From assembly GCA_016187175.1 (NCBI GenBank), contig JACPKG010000005.1:1-43101 (forward strand): DNA of 43,101 nt, given 5' to 3'. The DNA comes from Candidatus Saccharimonadota bacterium. GTDB taxonomy: Bacteria > Patescibacteriota > Saccharimonadia > Saccharimonadales > UBA10212. Positions 24,582-32,311 of the stretch are shown piece by piece. The notes below the pieces were generated by a model. The model had not been told where the DNA came from. It made no database searches and saw only the letters and a list, made by a program, of their open reading frames with translations. Each line of letters begins with the position of its first letter. Position 1 is the stretch's first letter. The translations under genes and the position numbers were made by a program.

Positions 24582-24620
24582 ATATCAGGCGCCGACTTTT
24601 TAAGAGGTTACCAAAAATAG
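24582..24620 (+). pseudogene. Remnant of a second fmt 3' end
   Basis: In the same reading frame as fmt, ISGADFLRGYQK and a TAG stop occur after the fmt stop. Eight residues, GADFLRGY, match the fmt C-terminus exactly, but most codons differ synonymously (for example CTC CGT GGA TAT against TTA AGA GGT TAC). So it is not a fresh duplication; more likely the original 3' end displaced by an insertion or recombination event with a diverged allele. Confidence 0.65.
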
Positions 24621-24687
24621 ATGCTAGATGTTAGACGTTAGAAACTAGAACAATCTCTAACCTCGAACGTCAAATGTCAAACCTCTA
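24618..24687. terminator. Heptamer tract forming a long hairpin between convergent genes
   Basis: Ten units: TAGATGC, TAGATGT, TAGACGT, TAGAAAC, TAGAACA, then ATCTCTA, ACCTCGA, ACGTCAA, ATGTCAA, ACCTCTA. The second half is the approximate reverse complement of the first, so either strand folds into a long imperfect stem. It joins the stop of the fmt remnant to the stop of the convergent DUF5663-like gene and is a probable bidirectional terminator. Confidence 0.75.
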
Positions 24688-24688
24688 T

Positions 24689-25117
24689 TTAGGCGGCTTG
24701 CGCCAGGTCGTCGCTATTATCTAATTGTTGACTAGGTTGCGCGGCTGGCTGATCAAATGGTTGGGATCCGGTCGCTGGCGGCGGCGAAGGCGCACCACTC
24801 AGCTCTTTCATGGTCGCCTCTAAGATCGCAGGGGCTTGTTCTTTGATTTCGGCTTTCAGTTTTTCTAATTCATCGGCCACGACCTGTTTATAATTCGGGA
24901 AGTTGGTCTCCAGCCACTTTAGAGCGCCGGCTTCGTCGTTTCTATCAATAAAGGCTTCAAACTCGTCCAGTTGGGCGTCGCTCATCTGTTCGGCCAGCTT
25001 CATACCGACACGCAGCTCTAGCGTTTCATAAATGTGAGCCAGCATTTTGTTCTTTTCGGCCGGCGGTAGGCTGCCCAGGCCTAGTTGCTGCAACAAATTA
25101 TCATCAAGCTGAAACAT
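24689..25117 (-). CDS. DUF5663-like small protein, copy 2
   Basis: 142 residues. The first 95 residues share a pattern with the next gene upstream: LLQQLGLGSLPPAEKNKMLAHIYETLELRVG, LSDAQL-type acidic helix (MSDAQLDEFEAFIDR), then WLETNFPNYKQVVADELEKLKAEI. All helical, highly acidic, no membrane segment. A Pro/Gln/Ala-rich tail (about 105-142) is disordered. I place it in the DUF5663-type family common in CPR genomes by memory of the pattern; function is unknown. Last gene of a three-gene unit, 44 bases after its paralogue. No Shine-Dalgarno before ATG 25117. Confidence 0.75.
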   Translation of the reverse strand: MFQLDDNLLQQLGLGSLPPAEKNKMLAHIYETLELRVGMKLAEQMSDAQLDEFEAFIDRNDEAGALKWLETNFPNYKQVVADELEKLKAEIKEQAPAILEATMKELSGAPSPPPATGSQPFDQPAAQPSQQLDNSDDLAQAA

Positions 25118-25161
25118 ATATAGCTCTTGTTACTAGCTACAATTTTAACACGTTTGTAAGA

Positions 25162-25488
25162 TTATTGAGATGAGTCTGTGTCCTGGGCAGTCACGGCCGA
25201 AATACCCTGGCTTTTAACCTCGTTTTTGATTTTTTCTAAAACATCGTCAACGATATTTTTATAATTTGGCACGGTCTTTTGCAACCATTCAGCTGTATCT
25301 TCTGCGGAACCGTTCATCATCTTTTTCTCTAATTCTTCGACCTGATCATCAGTTAGGGAATCGATAGCCCTATCGCCGACTCGTTCGTCCAGCGCATGTT
25401 TGATAGACTCTATGGTGTCATTCTTTTGATCAATAGTTAAGTTGGTTAAGCCCAGTTCTTCTAAAAGGTCTGTGTCTATTTTGATCAT
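25162..25488 (-). CDS. DUF5663-like small protein, copy 1
   Basis: 108 residues from ATG 25488, which is preceded by AAGGAT; an upstream in-frame start at 25539 would overlap the previous gene. Pattern DLLEELGLTNLTIDQKNDTIESIKHALDERVGDRAI, then LTDDQVEELEKKMMNG and WLQKTVPNYKNIVDDVLEKIKNEV, clearly paralogous to the neighbour at 24689-25117. Entirely helical and acidic, no signal or membrane segment, short Gln/Ser/Asp tail. The gene starts 16 bases after the stop of the large coiled-coil membrane protein, so the three genes are one unit. Function unknown. Confidence 0.75.
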   Translation of the reverse strand: MIKIDTDLLEELGLTNLTIDQKNDTIESIKHALDERVGDRAIDSLTDDQVEELEKKMMNGSAEDTAEWLQKTVPNYKNIVDDVLEKIKNEVKSQGISAVTAQDTDSSQ

Positions 25489-25504
25489 TTTCCCATCCTT
25501 ATCT

Positions 25505-27028
25505 CTATCCTCGAGCGATAGCCCGTGTAACAGCCTCACTTATTCTAAATTGGAAACCGACAGGCAAGTGTCGTGCACCTTCCCATGTACTCCTCCAGTG
25601 ACCTTGTGAGTTCAGTATATTTTCTTTATTTCCTTTCAGTTCCATTGTCTGCCGAGCCCACTCCCATATTTGCCAATCCTTAGGAGTTTTCCCGCCCATA
25701 GCTTGCGTTAAGGTAGCCTTACCGTGCGCCCAAATTGTATCCCCGTAGTATCTCAGCTCTTCAGTTCTAAACTTACCGGCACCCTCAGCTGCTTTTCTGG
25801 CACCTTCTCCGGGCTGGCCGCTACCACCCTGGCCTGGAACTATATCATAGCCAAAGTGTCTGCCCAAAAAGAAGGCGCCTACCAAACCGCCAGCTACCAG
25901 CAAAGCTCCAATTGCCCGGCGGCCATGTCTTCTTAGTCGACTGCGTCTTTCTTGCGTAACGCCAGCGCTTTCTGGGCTCACCGGACCACCAGCTTCGGCC
26001 GCCGGAGGAGTTCCTCCGCCAGCTCTACTAGCCTGGCCGCCCCAAATTTCCATGGCCCTCCTAAGGTGGCCTCTGGCTTCGTCATAACTTGAGCGGCCGG
26101 ATTCCATAGCTGCCCAGGCAGCACCAAGCGCCTCATCCATGGCTTCAGCATCTACCTCTTCTACTTCTTCGCTGGGTTGTTCTGCTGCTGGTTGACTTCT
26201 TGCTTCTTCACTTCTGGGGAGTTTGGTTGGCCCACTGGCGGCCGGTCGTTCTGGAGTAATAACGGATGCCGAAACAATGCCGAGATCCCCGAGCATGTCA
26301 TCAGCTGTTGCTGGGAACCACTCGCTAGCCTGATCACCATTTCTAGAGACTTCCCATTGACCGTCCGCCCTGCGTCTATAAATAAATGGCTGGCCTTCTT
26401 GGTTTTGGCCTCTAACTTCTGCCTGGCCCGGATCACCTATTCGATTACCCAGTTCCCTTTGGCCATCGCCATTTTCAGCTGTCGTTGAAGCCATCACTCG
26501 AGTTGCGGCTTCAGACGGTTCAGCCGATGGGTAAGCTCGTGTTTCGCCGCGCTGAGCGGCAAGCTCGGTTTCCATTTCTTGCAGACGCCTACTTAGTTCT
26601 TCAAACCTCCGGTTAAGTCGTTCTTCTAATTGATCAAATTTCTCGCTAATGGTCTGCTCAACATGTTCTCGGGCTGGTAAGATTTCATCAAGCCGCATGC
26701 TTAGAGCATCCACTTGGGCAGCCATTTCTTGATCAACTTCGCGGGCACTGGCAGCACCTTCAGCCACGGCTGGGAGTGCAGCCTCTGAGAGTCCGGTGGG
26801 AGCTTCAACAACTGGTATATTTACTGAAGGGGCATCTCCAGATGTCGCTGGCGTAGCTTGTCGAGTATATTCAGCGGTTGCAGGTTCATAACCCATGCCG
26901 GCTAAAAACTCATCACTTTCTATATGTCTTCTTTTACCAGTTTCAGGATCTGCTTGATATAAGTGATGAGCACCGTCTGCGTATTTAACAGCCTCAACAT
27001 CGCCATAGTTTGCTGCCGTTTCACTCAT
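25505..27028 (-). CDS. Single-pass membrane protein with coiled coil and LysM-like C-terminus
   Basis: 507 residues; not recognised as a known family. Order: an N-terminal segment with YADGAHHLYQADPETGKRRHI; an Ala/Pro-rich linker; a coiled coil at about 105-165 (LDEILPAREHVEQTI, FDQLEERLNRRFEELSRRLQ); a second Tyr/Asp/Gly module (FIYRRRADGQWEVSRNGD); an acidic helical segment; a basic stop-transfer and one membrane helix near 378-396 (AIGALLVAGGLVGAFFLG); then an external part with YYGDTIWAHGKATL and a final LPVGFQFRI, which resembles a LysM domain. The orientation by the positive-inside rule puts the C-terminus outside. It leads a unit with two DUF5663-like genes. Wall attachment is inference. 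Confidence 0.75.
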   Translation of the reverse strand: MSETAANYGDVEAVKYADGAHHLYQADPETGKRRHIESDEFLAGMGYEPATAEYTRQATPATSGDAPSVNIPVVEAPTGLSEAALPAVAEGAASAREVDQEMAAQVDALSMRLDEILPAREHVEQTISEKFDQLEERLNRRFEELSRRLQEMETELAAQRGETRAYPSAEPSEAATRVMASTTAENGDGQRELGNRIGDPGQAEVRGQNQEGQPFIYRRRADGQWEVSRNGDQASEWFPATADDMLGDLGIVSASVITPERPAASGPTKLPRSEEARSQPAAEQPSEEVEEVDAEAMDEALGAAWAAMESGRSSYDEARGHLRRAMEIWGGQASRAGGGTPPAAEAGGPVSPESAGVTQERRSRLRRHGRRAIGALLVAGGLVGAFFLGRHFGYDIVPGQGGSGQPGEGARKAAEGAGKFRTEELRYYGDTIWAHGKATLTQAMGGKTPKDWQIWEWARQTMELKGNKENILNSQGHWRSTWEGARHLPVGFQFRISEAVTRAIARG

Positions 27029-27105
27029 TGCTAGTCTTGAATTATTCTTTCTCTTTTTGTATTTATACTTCTAATGCTAAAAGTAGCACACGGTAGTAAA
27101 AAATA

Positions 27106-27148
27106 CAAAAATATTAAGAGTATTTATCCACAATAATTATAAACTCTT
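27106..27148 (-). terminator. Intrinsic terminator after infB
   Basis: Minus strand: AAGAGT (27148-27143) pairs with ACTCTT (27121-27116) around an AT-rich interior, then AATATTTTT. It follows the infB stop by about 35 bases. The remaining spacer to 27028 is AT-rich and probably holds the promoter of the next gene (minus-strand TATAAA near 27067). Confidence 0.55.
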
Positions 27149-27181
27149 ATGATCACCCAGTCAAGTAGGATTGTTCAATGT

Positions 27182-28954
27182 TCAAAGTCTGCGTTGCAAG
27201 GTGTGGCGGGTGAACAGCTCCAGGCGGTCATCGGCCTGAACGTCTAGTTTCTCGTCGGTTTTCAGGCTCAGGCCGCACATCTCGCCTTCTTGGACTTCCA
27301 AAACATCAGTTGGCCCGCGTTTTAGGCCGGTTACCTCAAGTTCGTCGGAGATCAGTTCCTTACCGCGGTACAGGCGAGCCAAGGCCGGCACGCTCAGTTT
27401 GCCCTTTGTAACTTCGCCACCGATAATAGCCTGAGTCTTGATGATTTTAAATACGCCTTTGACCATTAATCTGCCTAAGCCTTCTTCGACTACTTCCGGA
27501 GCCAACAAGGTTTCCAGTTCAGCTTTAACGTCGTTGATCAGCTCGTAAATTACGCTAAACAGCCTGACCGAAACTTTGTCCCTTTGGACAATTTGTTTAA
27601 CAGCTGGCGGCAAACTGACTTGGAAGCCATAGATAATCGCTCCCGACGTGGCGGCCGTGTGCACGTCGCTTTCGGTAATTACGCCAACACCCGAACCGAC
27701 AACTCTAACCGCTACTTCTTCTGTGTCAAGCGATCTAAGACTGTTAACAACAGAGGTCAGCGAACCCTGGACGTCGGTCTTAACAATAATTTTTAATTCG
27801 TTTAATTTTTTTGTCCGGCTGATAATCCGCAACAACTCGTTGCCACTAGTGGCTGAGGTTTGAGCACTGGCGCCACGGGCTTGGGCGGTTTGGGCCGCCA
27901 GGTCGCGAGCTTGTTTTTCACTACCAACGGCCTGAAATTCCTCGCCGAAATCTGGCAAGTCTTTCAGACCAGTGACAACTACCGGCATTGATGGTCCGGC
28001 TAATGTCAGCGGCTGGCCTGTCGTTGTCTCTAAGTTTCTTACCTTGGCATAGGTGCCGCCAGCCACAATAAAATCGCCTGGTTTTAGTGTACCCTGCTCG
28101 ACTAAGGCGATAGCCACCCGGCCGCGGCCTTTTTCCATGTGCGATTCGATAACTATACCCTCGGCCGGGCCGCTGGCATCAGCCTTTAACTCTTCAATAT
28201 CAGCTACTAAAACTACCATGTCCAGCAACTGCGGCAGTCCTGCGTGAGTTTTAGCCGAAACTGGTACTACAACTGTTTCGCCACCCCAGTCTTCGGGCAT
28301 CAGTCCGTTCTCGGACAACTGTTGTTTTAGACGGTTGATGTCAACGCCTGGCACGTCCATTTTGTTGGCGGCTACAATCACTTTTACGCCAGCCTGACGG
28401 GTAAAACGGATAGCTTCGACGGTTTGCGGTTTGACACCTTCGTCGGCGGCCACAACTAATACCGCCAAGTCGGTCAGGCGGGCGCCGTGTTCTCGCAAGG
28501 CCGCAAAGGCTTCATGGCCTGGAGTATCAATAAAAGTCAACAACCGGCCGTTGTGCTTTACCTGGTAGGCGCTGAGGTGTTGAGTGATCCCGCCGGCTTC
28601 GCCCTTGACTGTTTCGGCTTCGCGGATAGCGTCTAGCAGGCTGGTTTTACCATGGTCCACATGCCCCATAACCGCTATAACTGGCGGCCGGGCCTGGGCC
28701 TTATCGCCAACTGCGCGTTTTGGCCGAGCCGGAGGCAGTTCGTGTTCTCTTTGGGCCAGCTCTACATCCAAACCCATTTCGCCGACGATGATCTGAGCCG
28801 TATCAAAATCAATTTTTTCATTAACGGTCGCCATAACACCGTTTTTAAACAGCTCGCCTATTAACTTGCTTACCGGAACGTCAAGGAGACCGGCCAATGC
28901 GCCGACGGTGACTTGCTGGTCGATTGCGATCGTCTTGGTAGTTTTTTCTGGCAT
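27182..28954 (-). CDS. infB: Translation initiation factor IF-2
   Basis: GTPase that brings fMet-tRNA to the 30S subunit. 590 residues, a short form without the long N-terminal extension. A single IF2-N domain ([21 protein letters not shown]) then G1 [14 protein letters not shown] near residue 95, G3 DTPGHEAF, G4 NKMD, the IF-2 specific [16 protein letters not shown], and the fMet-tRNA-binding C2 domain at the end ([23 protein letters not shown]). AGGAG lies 8 bases before the ATG. It follows rpsA by 32 bases and they are probably co-transcribed, ending at the stem at 27106-27148. Confidence 0.97.
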   Translation of the reverse strand: MPEKTTKTIAIDQQVTVGALAGLLDVPVSKLIGELFKNGVMATVNEKIDFDTAQIIVGEMGLDVELAQREHELPPARPKRAVGDKAQARPPVIAVMGHVDHGKTSLLDAIREAETVKGEAGGITQHLSAYQVKHNGRLLTFIDTPGHEAFAALREHGARLTDLAVLVVAADEGVKPQTVEAIRFTRQAGVKVIVAANKMDVPGVDINRLKQQLSENGLMPEDWGGETVVVPVSAKTHAGLPQLLDMVVLVADIEELKADASGPAEGIVIESHMEKGRGRVAIALVEQGTLKPGDFIVAGGTYAKVRNLETTTGQPLTLAGPSMPVVVTGLKDLPDFGEEFQAVGSEKQARDLAAQTAQARGASAQTSATSGNELLRIISRTKKLNELKIIVKTDVQGSLTSVVNSLRSLDTEEVAVRVVGSGVGVITESDVHTAATSGAIIYGFQVSLPPAVKQIVQRDKVSVRLFSVIYELINDVKAELETLLAPEVVEEGLGRLMVKGVFKIIKTQAIIGGEVTKGKLSVPALARLYRGKELISDELEVTGLKRGPTDVLEVQEGEMCGLSLKTDEKLDVQADDRLELFTRHTLQRRL

Positions 28955-28986
28955 GGCTTTAACTCCTGCGAGCTCATAACGCTTTT

Positions 28987-30249
28987 TTACTTTGAACCGC
29001 TTGGCTTTTTGGCTTTTATGGCTTTCAGACTCAGGGCTATCTTGCGATTTTCGGTGTCAATTTCCAAAATCTTGAACTTCTTTTTCTCGTTCAGTTTAAA
29101 GAGCTTTTCCGGATCAATACCTTCGTCATCGCTCATCTCTGAGACATGCACCAGCGCTTCAACGCTGGGCGAAAGTTGGACAAAAGCGCCAAACGGCGTA
29201 ATGCGGGTGATTTTGCCTTCGACCGCATTGCCCTTTTTGAACTGTTTAGCTTCAGACAGCCAGGGGTCTTCCTTCATCTGCTTGATGCTAAGGCTCAGGC
29301 GGTCTTTGTCAATGGCAATAATTTTGGCCTCGATTTGATCCCCCACTTTTACGTACTGTCGCGGGTCCTCTACCCTCTCCCATGAAATTTCACTAATGTG
29401 GACCAAGCCTTCAATACCGTTAACATTCACAAAGGCGCCAAAATCTATCACGCCGGTCACAATGCCTTTCACAACATCGCCAATCTTAAGATTGGCCAGC
29501 CGTGACTGCATGTCATCGCGCACGGCTTCTTTTTCGGAAAAGATCAATTTATTATCCTTGCGGCTGACATCCAAAATGCGGACGCGCAGTGTTTGTCCAA
29601 CAAGACTACTGAGCTTGGTCAATATTTCATCCTTGTCGGCATCAGAAACTCTTGGATAATGCTCGGCGCTAAGTTGGCTAACCGGCATAAAGCCCCGGAT
29701 ACCTTCCAGTTCAATCAGCAAGCCGCCGCGGTTAGCGCTGTAGGGCGACACTTCGACGATTTCTTGGGCTTCAAATATTCTTTGTAGCTCACTCCAACCA
29801 CGGTCTTTGCTGGCCCGTTTCATGCTTAGCAGCGCGTAGCCTTCATCCAGTTCCGGATCAACTACGCTAGCCGTAATTTTTTCACCCTCTTTTAAGGGAA
29901 TACCGCCGACTTCACGACGAAAAATTACGCCAACACCGTTAGGGCCCAGGTCTACCCAAACCTCGTGTTTTTTGACCGAGCTGACAATTCCCTCTACAGC
30001 GTCACCAGCTTTTATCTGGGCAATATCAGAGCTGGCCAGTAGTTCATCCATAGTCAAGCTTCGCGCCGCACTGGCCTGCCTACTGGCCGAGCCAGTAGCT
30101 CCGCCAGTGCTTTTAGCAGATCGCTGTGTCAGCGACTCCGATACTCCTTCATCGTATTTCTTATACGCCTCAGTCCGTTGCTCGTCGCTTCCTTGCGCTC
30201 CATCCAAACGCGCAGCTTGACTTGTTTTCTTAGTAGCAGTTTTGGGCAT
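28987..30249 (-). CDS. rpsA: 30S ribosomal protein S1, four S1 domains
   Basis: RNA-binding protein that brings mRNA to the small subunit. 420 residues with four S1 OB-folds, against six in E. coli: AGDAVEGIVSSVKKHEVWVDL (about 82), VEVSPYSANRGGLLIEL (about 162), IGDVVKGIVTGVIDFGAFVNV (about 255) and KGNAVEGKITRITPFGAFVQL (about 342). The first 70 residues are Ser/Ala/Lys-rich and disordered; the C-terminus is lysine-rich. Only the last two domains carry the GAFV-type core strongly, as in short bacterial S1 proteins. The Shine-Dalgarno-like AAAGGAGG lies about 20 bases upstream and inside a small hairpin. Confidence 0.93.
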   Translation of the reverse strand: MPKTATKKTSQAARLDGAQGSDEQRTEAYKKYDEGVSESLTQRSAKSTGGATGSASRQASAARSLTMDELLASSDIAQIKAGDAVEGIVSSVKKHEVWVDLGPNGVGVIFRREVGGIPLKEGEKITASVVDPELDEGYALLSMKRASKDRGWSELQRIFEAQEIVEVSPYSANRGGLLIELEGIRGFMPVSQLSAEHYPRVSDADKDEILTKLSSLVGQTLRVRILDVSRKDNKLIFSEKEAVRDDMQSRLANLKIGDVVKGIVTGVIDFGAFVNVNGIEGLVHISEISWERVEDPRQYVKVGDQIEAKIIAIDKDRLSLSIKQMKEDPWLSEAKQFKKGNAVEGKITRITPFGAFVQLSPSVEALVHVSEMSDDEGIDPEKLFKLNEKKKFKILEIDTENRKIALSLKAIKAKKPSGSK

Positions 30250-30258
30250 TAAAAAGAT

Positions 30259-30274
30259 AGGAGTTTGGCCTCCT
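30259..30274 (-). promoter_or_regulatory. Small hairpin hiding the Shine-Dalgarno-like site of rpsA
   Basis: Minus strand AGGAG, loop GCCAAA, CTCCT, ending 9 bases before the rpsA ATG. The AGGAG is the only ribosome-site-like sequence and would be paired, which could serve autogenous control by S1. Stem only five pairs. Confidence 0.4.
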
Positions 30275-30284
30275 TTGTAAACCC

Positions 30285-30326
30285 CTGCTTCTAGCTTTAA
30301 GCTTTTAGCTTTATACTTAATACTAT
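30285..30326 (+). repeat. Heptamer tract that contains the ROK gene promoter
   Basis: Units CTGCTTC, TAGCTTT, AAGCTTT, TAGCTTT, ATACTTA, ATACTAT; consensus TAGCTTT. TATACT (30312-30317) is followed by seven bases and the ATG at 30325, so the -10 and start codon arise within the periodic tract. Expected transcript is leaderless. Confidence 0.7.
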
Positions 30327-31143
30327 GTTTCTGGCGATTGACGTTGGCGGGACTAAAACATTACTGGCTGTGTTTGACAACCACGGCAAAATTATGCAGC
30401 AGTCCAAGCTGGCGACGGCCCAAGAGTATCCTAAATTCATTAACGAGCTTAAAAATACTGTATCGTTGTTTAAAGAACACCAGATTGTGGCGTGCTGTTG
30501 TGCCTTGCCTGGCCGCTTGGATCGAGAAAGGGGAGTCGGTTTAAGCTTCGGTAATTTAGCCTGGGAAAATGTGCCAATTAAAAGGGACATATCTAAATTA
30601 TTAGATGGCGCTGACGTTATGATTGAAAATGACGCTAAATTGGCCGCACTGTCCGAAGCATTAAATCATAAAGAATATAAAAAAATAGTTTATATAACAA
30701 TTGGGACAGGTATTGGTTTTGGCATTATCATAAATGGTAAGATTGAGCCTGAGTTTGCCGATAGTGAGATTGGCCATATGGTGCTAAATCATAACGGCAA
30801 ATTGCAAAAATGGGAGTCATTCGCCTCCGGCAAAGCCCTAAAGGAGCGTTATGGTAAGCAGGCCAGCGAAATTGATGATCCAGCCATATGGAAGGAATAC
30901 GTAGACGATTTGGTTATTGGATTCGACATTGTTTTGGCGGCCTTCCAACCAGAGTTAGTTATTGTCGGTGGTGGCGTGGGGGCTCACTTTAACAAATTTG
31001 GCAGCTTGCTTATCCAAAAACTCCAGACACTCGACAACAAGCTGGTACCTATTCCGCCGATTATTCAAGCTCAAAGGCCGGAGGATGCTGTAATCTACGG
31101 TTGCTATGACTTTATTCGTCAAAAGATAGACGCACCTGTATGA
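30325..31143 (+). CDS. ROK-family sugar kinase
   Basis: 272 residues with the actin-like sugar kinase fold: phosphate-1 MFLAIDVGGTKTLLAVFD (1-18), the catalytic Asp in VMIENDAKLAALSEA, phosphate-2 IGTGIGFGIIINGKI, and EIGHMVLNHNG with the ROK ExGH element. The usual ROK zinc motif CxCGxxGCxE is absent and no DNA-binding N-terminus exists, so it is an enzyme rather than a regulator; glucose or N-acetyl sugars are the usual substrates but cannot be decided. Final strand VIVGGGVGAHF near residue 212. TGA stop overlaps the next start (ATGA). Divergent from rpsA. Confidence 0.9.
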   Translation: MFLAIDVGGTKTLLAVFDNHGKIMQQSKLATAQEYPKFINELKNTVSLFKEHQIVACCCALPGRLDRERGVGLSFGNLAWENVPIKRDISKLLDGADVMIENDAKLAALSEALNHKEYKKIVYITIGTGIGFGIIINGKIEPEFADSEIGHMVLNHNGKLQKWESFASGKALKERYGKQASEIDDPAIWKEYVDDLVIGFDIVLAAFQPELVIVGGGVGAHFNKFGSLLIQKLQTLDNKLVPIPPIIQAQRPEDAVIYGCYDFIRQKIDAPV

Positions 31144-31649
31144 AAGCTTTCATCAAGGATAAGATACCGGCCAGAAAATTAAGCGATGCCACCAAGGATT
31201 TTATTGTCTGCATCAGTGCCGACTATCCCGACTTTAGCTTTAACAAGGGCCAGCGCGAACACTGGTCGCCAAAATCAAATACTATAACCTTCAACCCCAG
31301 CCAAACACCCGAACACATCCGTTTTGGCGTGCTGCATGAACTATCTCACGCCCTGCTTGGACACACTACCTACCACAGCGACTTCGAACTTTTGAAAAAG
31401 GAAAGCGAAGCTTGGCATCTGGCATCTGAAATCGGCTTGAAATACGGTGTCACTATTAGCGAAGACCATATCCAAAACTGTTTAGACACTTACCGCGATT
31501 GGCTGCATCAGCGCAGCCAATGCCCGGCCTGCGGCATGCATGCTCTGCAACGGGATTCACGGACCTATAAATGTTTTAACTGCGCCGCCCGCTGGCGGGT
31601 TAGCAGCGGACGCTTCGTGCGACCCTACCGAAAAACAATCAACAAATAA
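31140..31649 (+). CDS. HExxH metallopeptidase-like protein with C-terminal zinc ribbon
   Basis: 169 residues. A zincin motif HELSHALLGH sits near residue 67, with Glu residues in KKESEAWHLASEIGLKYGV downstream that could be the third ligand, the arrangement of the ImmA/IrrE peptidase group. The C-terminus holds four metal-binding cysteines, CPACGMH and CFNCAARW, a rubredoxin-like zinc ribbon suggesting nucleic acid or protein binding. Translationally coupled to the ROK kinase by a 4-base overlap. The last residues TINK and the stop derive from a heptamer tract. Substrate unknown; a peptidase activating some regulator is the family precedent. Confidence 0.75.
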   Translation: MKAFIKDKIPARKLSDATKDFIVCISADYPDFSFNKGQREHWSPKSNTITFNPSQTPEHIRFGVLHELSHALLGHTTYHSDFELLKKESEAWHLASEIGLKYGVTISEDHIQNCLDTYRDWLHQRSQCPACGMHALQRDSRTYKCFNCAARWRVSSGRFVRPYRKTINK

Positions 31650-31705
31650 CAATCAACAATAAGCAGTTTTCTGCTTTTTGTTTTTTGCTTATTGCTTTTT
31701 GGCTT
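31634..31705. terminator. Heptamer tract forming a hairpin between convergent genes
   Basis: Units AACAATC, AACAAAT, AACAATC, AACAATA, AGCAGTT on the left; CTGCTTT, TTGTTTT, TTGCTTA, TTGCTTT, TTGGCTT on the right. The halves are roughly complementary and meet at AAGCAG-TTTT-CTGCTT (31661-31676). Both flanking stop codons (31647-31649 plus, 31689-31691 minus) are inside it. Likely bidirectional terminator. Confidence 0.75.
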
Positions 31706-31889
31706 TGCCGCGGCGTGAAATACGTCCGCCCTTAGCGCCAGCTTTGCGAGCTAGGTCGCGGTTGGCATAAAAGCCACCGGTGTGGCCCATTTTGCCACCC
31801 ATGGCGCCGATGCGGGCATAAAAATCTTTGCCGTACTTGCGAATGTTTGTAGCGGCTGCTAATCTGCCGCCGTCCTTCGTACCAGCCAT
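31689..31889 (-). CDS. KGG-repeat (stress-protein motif) small protein
   Basis: 66 residues, very basic. It has the Gly-rich repeat seen in GsiB/con-10 type stress proteins: FYARIGAMGGKMGHTGGFYANRD and RKAGAKGGRISRRG. Such proteins are hydrophilic and disordered, linked to desiccation or starvation in Bacillus and fungi; in CPR genomes they may bind nucleic acid, given the charge here. GGAGAGG precedes the ATG by about 9 bases. A promoter with an attenuator-like stem lies about 170 bases upstream. The C-terminal KKQ codons come from the heptamer tract. Confidence 0.85.
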   Translation of the reverse strand: MAGTKDGGRLAAATNIRKYGKDFYARIGAMGGKMGHTGGFYANRDLARKAGAKGGRISRRGKAKKQ

Positions 31890-32004
31890 ACTATTTTTCC
31901 TCTCCTTTGCCCCGCTATAATTCCTGAAGCGAGAAGAGGGAGAATATCCCTATTTCGAGCATCAAGACATTACGGCGTGGGTTATTAATACTATTTCTCG
32001 ATAC

Positions 32005-32046
32005 AAAAAGAGGGCCAAATCCGCCAGTTGGCGGAACCCTCTTTAA
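32005..32046 (-). terminator. Terminator-like stem in the leader of the KGG gene
   Basis: Nested stem AAAGAGGG/CCCTCTTT outside and TCCGCCA/TGGCGGA inside, with a CTCTTTTTG run on the minus strand side. It lies between the promoter at 32064-32092 and the KGG gene, so it would end a roughly 50-base RNA or act as an attenuator. It could also stop plus-strand readthrough. Confidence 0.6.
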
Positions 32047-32063
32047 TTATCGAAACTATGCTT

Positions 32064-32092
32064 ATGGTATCACCGAGTGCCGCTTATGTCAA
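32064..32092 (-). promoter_or_regulatory. Strong promoter upstream of the KGG gene
   Basis: Minus strand: consensus -35 TTGACA (32092-32087), 17-base spacer, TACCAT (32069-32064). The best -35 seen in the window. It fires toward the KGG gene through the stem at 32005-32046. Confidence 0.6.
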
Positions 32093-32150
32093 GCACCCGT
32101 GGCTGTTCTTGGCCTCGTTGATAATTTCAATATGTAAAATATACAATTTA

Positions 32151-32184
32151 TTACAAAAAGTGCGCGAACGCGCACTTTTTGTAA
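32151..32184. terminator. Strong 16-bp hairpin in the 31890-32418 gene-free region
   Basis: TTACAAAAAGTGCGCG and its exact complement CGCGCACTTTTTGTAA around a two-base AA. GC core with T run on both strands fits a bidirectional terminator. The rest of the 529-base gene-free region holds the KGG promoter and attenuator, a pair of 14-base direct repeats (32312, 32334) and the GIY-YIG promoter; I see no tRNA or other known RNA in it. Confidence 0.65.
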
Positions 32185-32311
32185 TAATGCAGGTGAATCT
32201 TGTGAACATACATTAAACTAGACTGATGTTCGATGCAGACTCTGCTTTCTAACCATCAATGCTTGTACTATGCCATCGCTAATGACATCGAGATTATAGA
32301 TCTATACAACG

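Noticed and set aside
22784-31143. Recoding of UGA as in SR1/Gracilibacteria
   Set aside because: priA and the ROK gene end with TGA at the family-expected C-terminus, and no in-frame TGA occurs in conserved genes.
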